Assembly (NCBI RefSeq): GCF_005502885.1
Contig: NZ_SCMR01000012.1
Span: 1-64,000 of the forward strand
Source: Microbacterium sp. 2FI
Lineage (GTDB): Bacteria; Actinomycetota; Actinomycetes; Actinomycetales; Microbacteriaceae
Length of the DNA: 64,000 nucleotides
Direction of reading: 5' to 3'
Position numbers and translations under genes: made by a program
Notes under the pieces: model-generated
Database searches by the model: none
What the model was told of the DNA's origin: nothing
What the model saw: the letters and a program-made list of their open reading frames with translations, nothing else
Part shown: positions 16,372 through 23,552 of the stretch, in pieces
Layout: every line of letters begins with the position of its first letter
Numbering within the stretch: position 1 is the first letter of the stretch

Positions 16372-17802
16372 TCAGCGGCCCGGGGGTGAGAGGCGCGCGA
16401 TCCACGCCTCGACCTCGTCGGCGGTGCGCGGGATGCCGGCCGAGAGGTTCACGGGCCCGTCTTCGGTCATGAGGATGTCGTCCTCGATGCGCACGCCGAT
16501 GCCCCGGTACTCCTCGGGCACGGTCACGTCGTCGATCTGGAAGTAGAGTCCCGGCTCGATCGTGAACACCATTCCGGGTTCGAGGAGCCCGTCGTAGTAC
16601 ATCTCGCGACGCGCCTGCGCGCAGTCGTGCACGTCGATGCCGAGGTGGTGGCTGGTGCCGTGCACCATGTAGCGACGGTGCTGGCCGCCGCTGTCTGCGA
16701 CGAGCGCCTCTTCGGCGGTGACGGGCAGCAGGCCCCACTCCGCCACGCGCGCGGCGATGACCTGCATGGCGGCCTCGTGCACCGAGCGGAACGTCACGCC
16801 CAGGACGGCGGCTGCGAAGGCCGCATCGGCCGCCTCGCGCACCGCCTCGTAGACGCGGCGCTGGATGTCGGTGAACCGGCCGCTCACGGGGAGGGTGCGG
16901 GTGATGTCGGCGGTGTAGAGGCTGTCGACCTCGGCGCCGGCGTCGACGAGGATGAGGTCGCCCGGGACCACGGCGCCGTCGTTGCGCGTCCAGTGCAGGT
17001 AGCATGCGTGCGGCCCCGACGCGGCGATGGTGTCGTAGCCGACCGCGTTGCCGTCGCTGCGGGCGCGGCGGTGGAAGACTCCCTCCACGATGCGCTCGCC
17101 GCGCGGGTGGGCGACTGCGGCATCGAGGTGCGCGACGATGTCATCGAAGCCGGCCGCGGTCACGTCGACCGCGAGCCGCATCTGCTCGATCTCGTACTCG
17201 TCCTTCACGAGGCGCAGCTCCGAGACGAAGCGGGTGAGGTCGGCATCCGTCCCCACCACGGCGTCGTCGGCATGCTCCTCGAAGGCGTCGACATGGGCTG
17301 TCGCGAGCCCCAGGTCGGCGGCGACACCGGCGAGGGCCGGGCGCGGGCCGATCCAGAACTCGCCGATCGAGGCGTCGGAGTAGAACTCTGCGGTGGTGCG
17401 GTCGGCGCGCTCGCGGAAGTGGAGGGTGACGTCGTGTCCGCTGGTCTCGCGCGGCTCGAACACCAGCACGGCGCCGGGCTCGGAGTCGGCGCCCCAGCCG
17501 GTCAGGTGCGAGAACGCCGAGTGGGCGCGGAAGGGGTAGTCCGTGTCGTTGCTGCGCTGCTTGAGCTCGCCGGCGGGAACGACGAGGCGGCGACCCGGGA
17601 ACGCCGCAGAAACGGCTTCGCGTCGCGCCCGCGCGTACTCGGCCTGCGGACGCTCGGGCGGGAGGGAGTCGGGACGCTCGGCCCACCCCGTCGAGATGGT
17701 GTCGAGGAAGCCCTGCCCGTAGGGCTGACGCCGGTTGGTGCTGGTGGACGTCGTCTGGGCGGGCTGCTGCGCGATCGTGTCGCTGTCGCCTGTGGTGCTC
17801 AT
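16372..17802 (-). CDS. pepP: Xaa-Pro aminopeptidase (aminopeptidase P, M24B)
   Basis: This 476-residue dinuclear metallopeptidase removes N-terminal residues preceding proline. The N-terminal creatinase-like domain (about 60-190) is followed by the pita-bread catalytic domain with metal ligands in LVDAGAEVDSLYTADITRT (two Asp), the VHGTSHHLGIDVHD His, the FTIEPGLYF Glu and the VRIEDDILMTEDG Glu. The protein has an unusual Thr/Ser/Gln-rich 35-residue N-terminal lead. The ATG is preceded by CAGACT at 6 nt, a near match to the leaderless pattern. It is probably co-transcribed with the GGT-like gene 30 nt downstream. Confidence 0.9.
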   Translation of the reverse strand: MSTTGDSDTIAQQPAQTTSTSTNRRQPYGQGFLDTISTGWAERPDSLPPERPQAEYARARREAVSAAFPGRRLVVPAGELKQRSNDTDYPFRAHSAFSHLTGWGADSEPGAVLVFEPRETSGHDVTLHFRERADRTTAEFYSDASIGEFWIGPRPALAGVAADLGLATAHVDAFEEHADDAVVGTDADLTRFVSELRLVKDEYEIEQMRLAVDVTAAGFDDIVAHLDAAVAHPRGERIVEGVFHRRARSDGNAVGYDTIAASGPHACYLHWTRNDGAVVPGDLILVDAGAEVDSLYTADITRTLPVSGRFTDIQRRVYEAVREAADAAFAAAVLGVTFRSVHEAAMQVIAARVAEWGLLPVTAEEALVADSGGQHRRYMVHGTSHHLGIDVHDCAQARREMYYDGLLEPGMVFTIEPGLYFQIDDVTVPEEYRGIGVRIEDDILMTEDGPVNLSAGIPRTADEVEAWIARLSPPGR

Positions 17803-17862
17803 CGTTCCAGTCTGGCACGCGATCGGGCACGCGTCCCGAGGCTGTGGAGACCGGCCCCGCGT

Positions 17863-18882
17863 TCAGCCGACCGGCTCGAGCTGCACCACGAGCGGTCGAT
17901 GGTCGCTCGTGGATCCGCCCATCGCTTCGAGCACCAGCGAGCCGGTGGCGCGCCAGTGAGAGGAGGCCATGACATGGTCGATGGGCGCCCCGAGGAGAGC
18001 TGGGATCTCGGTCGACCACGTGCCCACCGAGCCGTTGCCGGTGTCGGCGGCGGAGTCGTGGCAGAGCCCGAGCGCGCCGCCGTCGGTGCCGAGCTCACCC
18101 ATGTGGTCGAGGGTCGCGTTGAAGTCGCCGGCCATGATGACGTTGGCGTCGCCGCACTGGTCGGCGAGCCACCGCAGGTCGTCGCGCCAGTGCTGCATGT
18201 AGCTCGGGCGCGGGGCGACGGCGTGCACCGCGACGACGATGGGGCCCGAGCCGTCCACCGGCATCGCGACGGCGCTCGGCACGGTCGACGTGTTGCTCGA
18301 GCCGTCCGCAGAGGACTGGATCACGGAGTAGTCGCCGAGATCCGGCGAGATCAGCAGCGTCGTCGAACGCGCATCCCAGCCGTCGACCCCGTACTCGGCA
18401 TGGTGGACCCACATCGGATGCCCGAGCTCGCGCATCGCGACGGCGACCTCCTCGCCGGTCTCGATCGTCGTCTCGGGCAGTGTCACGATCTCGACGTCCA
18501 TCGCCACGGCGATCTTCGCCACGGCCTCGGGTGCCGTCGCCTCGCCCGACGTGTTCCACGTCATCACCCGCACCCCGGTGTCGGTCTTGGCGGGCAGCGC
18601 CTCGGTGCCGAGGCCGCGCGAGATCATGATCGCCGCGTTGGCGACGACGGCGACGCCGAAGACCAGGGCCAAGGAGAGCGCGAAGGCGCGCATCGGACGC
18701 GCCATGCCGAGCAGCAGGGCGATCACGACGGCCACGGCGAAGGCGATCAGCAGAACCCCGCGGAACGAGACGATCTGCGCGATCGGGTACAGCTGATCGA
18801 CGCGGAAGAACGACGGCCAGGTGAGGACGGCGGTGGCGATCGCGCACAGCACCGTCGCGAAGATCCCCAGGAGGCGTAGCAC
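17863..18882 (-). CDS. membrane-anchored endonuclease/exonuclease/phosphatase (EEP) family protein
   Basis: The 339-residue protein has three N-terminal membrane helices (about 4-22, 38-60, 65-85) and an extracytoplasmic EEP-fold domain with RVMTWNTSG, LPETT (catalytic Glu), VIMAGDFNATLDHM and TSDHRPLVVQL. The Asn/Asp/His set for metal-dependent phosphodiester or phosphomonoester cleavage is complete. Substrate could be nucleic acid, a phospholipid or an inositol phosphate. The GTG start is set by TAGAGT 6 nt upstream. Confidence 0.82.
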   Translation of the reverse strand: MLRLLGIFATVLCAIATAVLTWPSFFRVDQLYPIAQIVSFRGVLLIAFAVAVVIALLLGMARPMRAFALSLALVFGVAVVANAAIMISRGLGTEALPAKTDTGVRVMTWNTSGEATAPEAVAKIAVAMDVEIVTLPETTIETGEEVAVAMRELGHPMWVHHAEYGVDGWDARSTTLLISPDLGDYSVIQSSADGSSNTSTVPSAVAMPVDGSGPIVVAVHAVAPRPSYMQHWRDDLRWLADQCGDANVIMAGDFNATLDHMGELGTDGGALGLCHDSAADTGNGSVGTWSTEIPALLGAPIDHVMASSHWRATGSLVLEAMGGSTSDHRPLVVQLEPVG

Positions 18883-18888
18883 TCGGCG

Positions 18889-18894
18889 ACTCTA
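18889..18894 (-). promoter_or_regulatory. leaderless -10 box of the EEP gene
   Basis: On the minus strand TAGAGT ends 6 nt before GTG 18882. Confidence 0.7.
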
Positions 18895-18951
18895 TGTCAG
18901 CAGTCTGAGAGATCCGTCAGCACGCGCGGGGCCGTCGTCGTACGCGCGCGC

Positions 18952-18957
18952 TACTGT
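18952..18957 (+). promoter_or_regulatory. leaderless -10 box of the PHP gene
   Basis: TACTGT ends 6 nt before ATG 18964, divergent from the EEP promoter. Confidence 0.65.
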
Positions 18958-18963
18958 CGAATC

Positions 18964-19827
18964 ATGCCGGGTACGCGACGCTTCGAGGGGCCGAGCGACC
19001 TGCATCTGCACTCGGTGCACTCCGACGGCACCGAGTCGCCCGCCCAGGTGATGGCCGCCGCACACCGCCATGGCCTGCGCACCGTCGCCCTCACCGACCA
19101 CGACACGACGTCGGGGTGGGCAGAAGCGGCCGAGGCCTCGGCGTCGCTGGGGATGACCCTGATCCCGGGCATGGAGCTGTCGGCACGGCACGAGTGGCGG
19201 AGCGTCCACGTTCTCGCCTATCTCGTCGACCCCGACGACGTGGCGCTCCGTGCGATGACCGAGCGGATCCGCGCCTCGCGCCTGGACCGGGCCCGTCTCA
19301 TGGCCGACCGCATCGCGCAGGACTACGACCTGCACTGGGACGACATCGTCGCCCAGACGAACGACGGTGCCACCGTCGGGCGCCCGCACATCGCTGACGC
19401 GCTGGTGGCGCGCGGACTCGTGCGCGACCGCGCCGAGGCGTTCGCGAGCATCCTGAGCCCCGGCGGCGACTACTACGTCGCCCTCTATGCGCCCGACCCC
19501 GTGACCGCCGTCGAACTCGTCACGGGCGCCGGGGGCGTGGCGATCATCGCGCATCCCGCCGGGCGCGCCGGCCTGCTTCCGATGCCGCTCATGGAGCGGA
19601 TGCTCGCCGCGGGCCTCGCGGGGTTCGAGCTGGGTCATCGCGAGAACCTGGATGCCGCGAAGCGAACGCTCGAGCGACTGAGCGCGGATCGCGATCTCAT
19701 CGTCACCGGGTCCAGCGACTACCACGGACTCGGCAAGCCGAACCAGCCCGGTGAGAACACCACGAGCGACGAGATGGTCGCGCGCATCATCGAGCGTGCG
19801 ACGGGAATCGCCCCCGTCCTCCCGTGA
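18964..19827 (+). CDS. PHP-domain phosphoesterase (RNase AM / 3',5'-nucleoside bisphosphate phosphatase-like)
   Basis: This 287-residue cytosolic metal-dependent phosphoesterase of the PHP superfamily has the four PHP motifs: DLHLHSVHSDGTESP, ALTDHDTT, GMELSARHEWRSVHVLAY and the late HPAGR and GSSDYHG segments. The architecture matches YciV/RNase AM and the TrpH-like phosphatases that act on 3',5'-bisphosphates or RNA 5' ends. The stop codon lies in the loop of a terminator-like hairpin. Confidence 0.85.
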   Translation: MPGTRRFEGPSDLHLHSVHSDGTESPAQVMAAAHRHGLRTVALTDHDTTSGWAEAAEASASLGMTLIPGMELSARHEWRSVHVLAYLVDPDDVALRAMTERIRASRLDRARLMADRIAQDYDLHWDDIVAQTNDGATVGRPHIADALVARGLVRDRAEAFASILSPGGDYYVALYAPDPVTAVELVTGAGGVAIIAHPAGRAGLLPMPLMERMLAAGLAGFELGHRENLDAAKRTLERLSADRDLIVTGSSDYHGLGKPNQPGENTTSDEMVARIIERATGIAPVLP

Positions 19828-19848
19828 GGGCGGACGAGGGCGATTCCC
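19803..19848. terminator. bidirectional terminator hairpin around the PHP stop codon
   Basis: Arms of 17 nt at 19803-19819 and 19832-19848 pair with one mismatch. The PHP gene's TGA (19825-19827) lies in the 12-nt loop, and the convergent SHOCT gene ends 19 nt beyond. Confidence 0.75.
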
Positions 19849-19866
19849 TTCAGATCTTCAGAATGC

Positions 19867-20256
19867 TCAGGCGAGCGCCTTCGCCTTGATGCCGTCGAAC
19901 TCGGCCTGCGTGATCGCGCCGGCGTCGAGCAGCGACTTCGCCTTGGCTATCTCGTCGGTCGGGCTGGCGGAACCGGCGACCGTCTTGATGTACGCGTCCT
20001 GCTGCGCCCGGAACTGCTGCGCCTGGGCGGCGCTGCGCTCGGCCATGCCGTTGCCGCGGGCGATCAGGTAGACCAGCGCGGTGAGGAACGGCAGGAAGAT
20101 CAGGAAGATGATCCAGATGGCCTTCAGCCAGCCGTTGAGCTTCGAGTCACGGAAGAGGTCTCCGATGATCGAGAACAGGACCATCAAGTAGGCGATGAAG
20201 ACGAACGCCCACAGGAACCACCAGATGACGGTCCAGAAGTTCGACCACAGATCCAT
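19867..20256 (-). CDS. SHOCT-domain membrane protein with PLDc_N-type membrane part
   Basis: This 129-residue protein has two membrane helices (about 8-32 and 44-66) rich in Trp and Phe, with the RDSKLNGWLKAIWIIFLIFLP pattern of the PLDc_N/SHOCT family, then a soluble linker and a C-terminal SHOCT motif (AKSLLDAGAITQAEFDGIKAKAL). SHOCT motifs are short oligomerisation or targeting elements; function is unknown. ATG 20256 follows AAGGAG. It ends against the PHP gene terminator. Confidence 0.8.
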   Translation of the reverse strand: MDLWSNFWTVIWWFLWAFVFIAYLMVLFSIIGDLFRDSKLNGWLKAIWIIFLIFLPFLTALVYLIARGNGMAERSAAQAQQFRAQQDAYIKTVAGSASPTDEIAKAKSLLDAGAITQAEFDGIKAKALA

Positions 20257-20317
20257 AACTGCTCCTTGATTGCATTGCGAGGTGAGGTGGCCGCGCAGCA
20301 TGGCGGCCCAACCCATC

Positions 20318-20323
20318 ACACTA
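20318..20323 (-). promoter_or_regulatory. possible -10 box of the SHOCT gene
   Basis: On the minus strand TAGTGT lies 61 nt before ATG 20256, in the 111-nt gap after the DEAD-helicase gene. Confidence 0.4.
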
Positions 20324-20367
20324 CCGGGCGCCGGACCACCCCGAATGCACAGAGCGCGGGTGGGTCG

Positions 20368-21891
20368 CTATGCGGTCGCCACGGGGGCTCCGGCGCCGCC
20401 GCGGCCGCCCCGACGCCGGCGTCGACGGGGAGCCGGCTTGCCGTCGTGGTGCTCGCTGCCGCCGCCGTCGTGGGTGCCTGCCCCTTCGGCCGCATCCTTC
20501 ATGCCGTGGTCGGCGGGGACCTCGGGTGCTGCCGAGACGGGACGCTCAGAGGAGGTCCCGGTGCCGGCGGACGCGCCGGAGCGACGCCGGCGTCGGCGCG
20601 GGGCGCCGTCGCGGTCGGTGCGGTCGGTGCGGTCGGTGCGGTCGGGGCGCTCGCCGGACGCCGCCGGGGCGGCATCCGGAGCCTTCGTCGCCTGAGCGCG
20701 CGGCGTCGTGGTGATGCGGCCCTTGGTGCCGGCGGGGATGTCGAGGTCTTCGTACAGGTGGGGGCTCGACGAGTAGGTCTCGACGGGCTCGGGCTTGCCG
20801 AACTCGAGAGCGCGATTGATGAGCGCCCACTTGTGCAGGTCGTCCCAGTCGACGAACGTGACCGCGATGCCGGTCTTGCCGGCGCGGCCGGTGCGGCCCG
20901 CGCGGTGCAGGTACGTCTTGTCGTCGTCGGGGATCGTGTGGTTGATGACGTGGGTCACGTCGTCGACGTCGATGCCGCGGGCGGCGACGTCGGTGGCGAT
21001 CAGCACGTCCTTCTTGCCGGCCTTGAAGCCGGCCATCGAGCGCTCGCGAGCCTCCTGGCTCATGTCGCCGTGCACGGCGCCGGCATTGAAGCCGCGGTCG
21101 TTGAGCTCGTCGACGAGCTTCTGCGCGGCGCGCTTGGTGCGCGTGAAGACGACGGTCTTGCCGCGACCCTCGGCCTGCAGGATGCGCGCGATCACCTCGT
21201 CCTTGTCGAGCGAGTGGGCGCGGTAGACGAGGTGCTTGATGTTCGCCTGCGTGAGGCCCTCGTCGGGGTCGGTCGCACGGATGTGGATCGGGTTCGACAT
21301 GAACCGGCGCGCCATCGCGACGATCGGGCCGGGCATGGTGGCCGAGAAGAGCTGCGTGTGGCGGATGGCCGGGACCTTGGAGAAGATCTTCTCGATGTCG
21401 GGGAGGAACCCCAGGTCGAGCATCTTGTCGGCCTCGTCGAGAACGACCTCGGTCGCGTGCGACAGGTCGAGCAGACGCTGGTTGTTGAGGTCGATCAGGC
21501 GCCCGGGCGTGCCGACGACGATCTGGGCGCCGGCCTTGAGCTGGTCGATCTGGCCCTCGTAGGCCTTGCCGCCGTAGATCGCGACGACGCTCGTCGAGCG
21601 ACCCGAGGTCAGCATGTCGATGTCTTCGTAGACCTGGACGCACAGTTCGCGCGTCGGCACCACGATGAGCGCCTTGACGCCCGGCTCGGGGTTGAGGCCG
21701 AGGCGCTGCACGACCGGGATGCCGAAGCCGAAGGTCTTGCCGGTGCCGGTCTTGGCCTGGCCGATGATGTCCTGGCCGGGAAGACCCAGGGGGATGGTCT
21801 GCTCCTGGATGGGGAACGCATCGACGATCCCCTTCGCGGCGAGCGTTTCGACGATGTCCTGGTCGACGCCGAGTTCGGCGAAGGTCGTCAC
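20368..21891 (-). CDS. DEAD-box ATP-dependent RNA helicase
   Basis: This 507-residue RNA helicase (RhlE/CsdA-like) has the full motif set: Q motif (FPIQEQTIP), motif I (AKTGTGKT), Ia (PTRELC), Ib (GTPGR), II (DEAD), III (SAT), then the C-terminal RecA domain with VFTRTKRAAQ, HGDMSQ, ATDVAARGID and HRAGRTGR. After residue 400 comes a low-complexity basic tail with DRTDRTDR repeats and two Arg-rich clusters, likely for RNA contact. The start is GTG 21891. It opens the conserved block shared with the ferritin-like and DUF3107 genes. Confidence 0.93.
   Translation of the reverse strand: MTTFAELGVDQDIVETLAAKGIVDAFPIQEQTIPLGLPGQDIIGQAKTGTGKTFGFGIPVVQRLGLNPEPGVKALIVVPTRELCVQVYEDIDMLTSGRSTSVVAIYGGKAYEGQIDQLKAGAQIVVGTPGRLIDLNNQRLLDLSHATEVVLDEADKMLDLGFLPDIEKIFSKVPAIRHTQLFSATMPGPIVAMARRFMSNPIHIRATDPDEGLTQANIKHLVYRAHSLDKDEVIARILQAEGRGKTVVFTRTKRAAQKLVDELNDRGFNAGAVHGDMSQEARERSMAGFKAGKKDVLIATDVAARGIDVDDVTHVINHTIPDDDKTYLHRAGRTGRAGKTGIAVTFVDWDDLHKWALINRALEFGKPEPVETYSSSPHLYEDLDIPAGTKGRITTTPRAQATKAPDAAPAASGERPDRTDRTDRTDRDGAPRRRRRRSGASAGTGTSSERPVSAAPEVPADHGMKDAAEGAGTHDGGGSEHHDGKPAPRRRRRRGGRGGAGAPVATA
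20611..20646. repeat. 9-bp tandem repeat (4 copies) inside the helicase tail
   Basis: GCGGTCGGT repeats three times plus one single-mismatch copy, encoding RTD/TDR units on the minus strand. It preserves the reading frame. Confidence 0.85.
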
Positions 21892-22072
21892 GATGAGTGC
21901 CTGTCCGGCAGTGAGATGCTGCCTGCTTGCGTGCCCTGGCGCGGGACGAAGGTCGCCGTGCGGGCGGAGGTGGGATCCACGCCCTTTTCTCAGCGACAGG
22001 CGCGGGAGCCCCGAACCGACGCCGGGGACGGACCCACCCTACCGGAGGAGCGCTGTGACGAGGCGGCGGGCC

Positions 22073-22078
22073 TAGGCT
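22073..22078 (+). promoter_or_regulatory. leaderless -10 box of the ferritin-like gene
   Basis: TAGGCT ends 7 nt before GTG 22086. This supports the first of two adjacent GTG codons (22086, 22089) as the start. Confidence 0.65.
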
Positions 22079-22085
22079 GTACGGC

Positions 22086-22799
22086 GTGGTGAAGTGGTTC
22101 TGGCAGCGACGAGACGCGGGGCGCAAGCTCCAGCTGCGCTCGCGCGAAGACATCGGCGACGCGACGCGCGTCGACTTCGAGGAGCTCGCCCCGGACATCG
22201 ACACGTTCCTGGGGCAGGCGGCCTACCTGCAGCTCGGGTTCTTCGAGACGCTCAGCGAGCTGATCTCGCTCACGCCCGGGCTCTCCGACAAGGAGTCGCT
22301 CTCCCGCGCCGCCGGGGCCGCCCTGACCAAGCACGAAGCGCTCGTCGCCCTCATCCGCGAGCGTGGGGATGACCCGACGGCGCTGATGCTTCCCTTCCGC
22401 GAGCCGCTGGACGGCTTCCGCCGCGCCACCCACGGGGTGCGCGCGCACGAGACGATGCTGTCGGTGCACATCACCGCCGGCATGCTCGACGATTTCTATC
22501 TGGCACTGTCGGCCAGCTATGCCGACACCGGCCGCCGCGTGGCTCGGATCCTTCAGGCCGACGACGACCGCCAGGCGATCGTCGACATGATCGCGGCGAC
22601 CATCGCAGCCGACCCCGAGTGGCGGTCGCTCCTGGCGATGTGGGGGCGTCGACTCGTCGGGGACACCCTGCTGATCGCCCGCGCCGCGCTGCGGCCGACG
22701 ACCCTGCGCGTGGCGGACGAGGCGAAGGTCGAGCCCGTGTTCACCGAGCTCATGGCGGCCCACTCACGTCGCATGGACGCGATGGGGCTCGCGGCCTGA
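22086..22799 (+). CDS. ferritin-like fold protein (MiaE-like)
   Basis: The 237-residue all-helical protein resembles the ferritin-like family annotated in actinobacteria as related to tRNA-(2-methylthio-N6-hydroxyisopentenyl) hydroxylase. Candidate ligand residues are the Glu in GFFETLSELI and the Glu/His in HEALVALI, VRAHETMLSVHITAG and LMAAHSRRMD. As I recall it, the mycobacterial homologue Rv3210c has the same place beside a DEAD helicase. Metal content and reaction are not established. The stop codon sits in the loop of a small hairpin. Confidence 0.7.
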   Translation: MVKWFWQRRDAGRKLQLRSREDIGDATRVDFEELAPDIDTFLGQAAYLQLGFFETLSELISLTPGLSDKESLSRAAGAALTKHEALVALIRERGDDPTALMLPFREPLDGFRRATHGVRAHETMLSVHITAGMLDDFYLALSASYADTGRRVARILQADDDRQAIVDMIAATIAADPEWRSLLAMWGRRLVGDTLLIARAALRPTTLRVADEAKVEPVFTELMAAHSRRMDAMGLAA

Positions 22800-22806
22800 G
22801 GCCGCG
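22790..22806. terminator. compact hairpin with the stop codon as loop
   Basis: CGCGGCC (22790-22796) and GGCCGCG (22800-22806) flank the TGA stop of the ferritin-like gene, giving a 7-bp stem with a 3-nt loop. It lies between convergent genes. Confidence 0.5.
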
Positions 22807-22857
22807 GCATCCGCGTCCCGCCGTCGCTCGCCGTTCGCTCGCTGTCGGCCGGCCTGG

Positions 22858-23148
22858 TCAGCCGATGCGCAGCCGCACGCGCTCGCGCGCGTCGTGCGCC
22901 GTGCGAACGCGGGACAGGATGATCAGCGTCGGGTAGGTCACCGCGACCGCAGCGACCGGAGCCGAAAGCCAGAGCCACGGGCTGTCGACGCCGACGCCCG
23001 CCCAGGTCAGGATGCTCCAGACCACGCCCGCGGCCGCGGCCCCGACCATCGGGCCGACGACGACGCCGCGCCTCGAGCGGCCGCCCAGCTGGTAGTGGAT
23101 GCCGAGGCCGATGACGGCGCCGACGATGAGCCCGATGAGGATCTGCAT
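22858..23148 (-). CDS. small integral membrane protein
   Basis: This 96-residue protein has three predicted membrane helices (about 3-17, 28-47, 57-78). A glycine-rich first helix (LIGLIVGAVIGLGIHY) ends in GGRSRRG, and the C-terminus is basic (RVRTAHDARERVRLRIG). I do not recognise a named family. It occupies the place of the small membrane gene between TB9.4 (DUF3107) and the ferritin-like gene in mycobacteria. It follows the DUF3107 gene by 11 nt and is probably co-transcribed with it. Confidence 0.75.
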   Translation of the reverse strand: MQILIGLIVGAVIGLGIHYQLGGRSRRGVVVGPMVGAAAAGVVWSILTWAGVGVDSPWLWLSAPVAAVAVTYPTLIILSRVRTAHDARERVRLRIG

Positions 23149-23159
23149 CGGCGGGACTC

Positions 23160-23384
23160 TCAGGCCACGAAGCCGACGCGGCGAGACTCTTCGGTCCCGA
23201 GTTCGACGTAGGCGAGGCTCGCGGTCGGCACGACGTAGGAGTTGCCCTTGGTGTCGCTGAAGGTCACATGAGTGGCGCCGGCGTCGAGTGCGCTCGCGAG
23301 CGACTTCTTGACGTCGGCTGCGGGCTCGCTCGTCTCGAAGCTGAGCTCGCGGCCGGTGTTCGCGATGCCGATGCGGATCTCCAC
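23160..23384 (-). CDS. DUF3107 family protein (TB9.4-like)
   Basis: The 74-residue cytosolic product begins VEIRIGIANTGRELSFET and ends with VPTASLAYVELG, the DUF3107 pattern shared with mycobacterial TB9.4 (Rv3208A). Function is unknown. The GTG start (23384) is chosen because GGAGGAAGAGG lies upstream and the family normally begins M/V-E-V/I-R-I-G; the much longer reading frame upstream is not supported. A TAGAGT box lies 50 nt upstream. Confidence 0.88.
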   Translation of the reverse strand: MEIRIGIANTGRELSFETSEPAADVKKSLASALDAGATHVTFSDTKGNSYVVPTASLAYVELGTEESRRVGFVA

Positions 23385-23433
23385 GTGTGTGCCTCTTCCT
23401 CCACGGATACGCGCCCCGGGCGGGCGCATGGCA

Positions 23434-23439
23434 ACTCTA
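23434..23439 (-). promoter_or_regulatory. possible -10 box of the DUF3107 gene
   Basis: On the minus strand TAGAGT lies about 50 nt before GTG 23384. The leader would include a 6-bp GCGCCC/GGGCGC hairpin (about 23411-23427). Confidence 0.4.
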
Positions 23440-23490
23440 CGACACGGTCGCGGGGGCACAGTCAGCCGGGCGCACGCTGTCGGCGAACGG

Positions 23491-23530
23491 CGGTGTCGGG
23501 TGCTGTCGGGTGCTGTCGGGTGCTGTCGGT
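23491..23530. repeat. 10-bp tandem repeat upstream of adnA
   Basis: TGCTGTCGGG occurs twice in perfect tandem (23501-23520), followed by TGCTGTCGGT and preceded by a degenerate copy (CGGTGTCGGG). It ends 9 nt before the adnA -10 box, so it occupies the position of the -35 region. Confidence 0.85.
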
Positions 23531-23539
23531 GCTGCACGC

Positions 23540-23545
23540 TACCGT
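23540..23545 (+). promoter_or_regulatory. leaderless -10 box of adnA
   Basis: TACCGT ends 7 nt before ATG 23553. Confidence 0.6.
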
Positions 23546-23552
23546 CGAGGTC

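Noticed and set aside
14668..16389. Plus-strand frame of 573 codons over the GGT-like gene
   Set aside because: It is an antisense shadow; the GGT frame has catalytic motifs.
16342..16390. Dispersed repeat or small mobile element
   Set aside because: Only two loosely similar GCTTCGCTCGCT-type stretches occur in the window, with no terminal repeats or target duplication.
23491..23530. CRISPR-like array
   Set aside because: Units are contiguous 10-mers without spacers; it is a simple tandem repeat.
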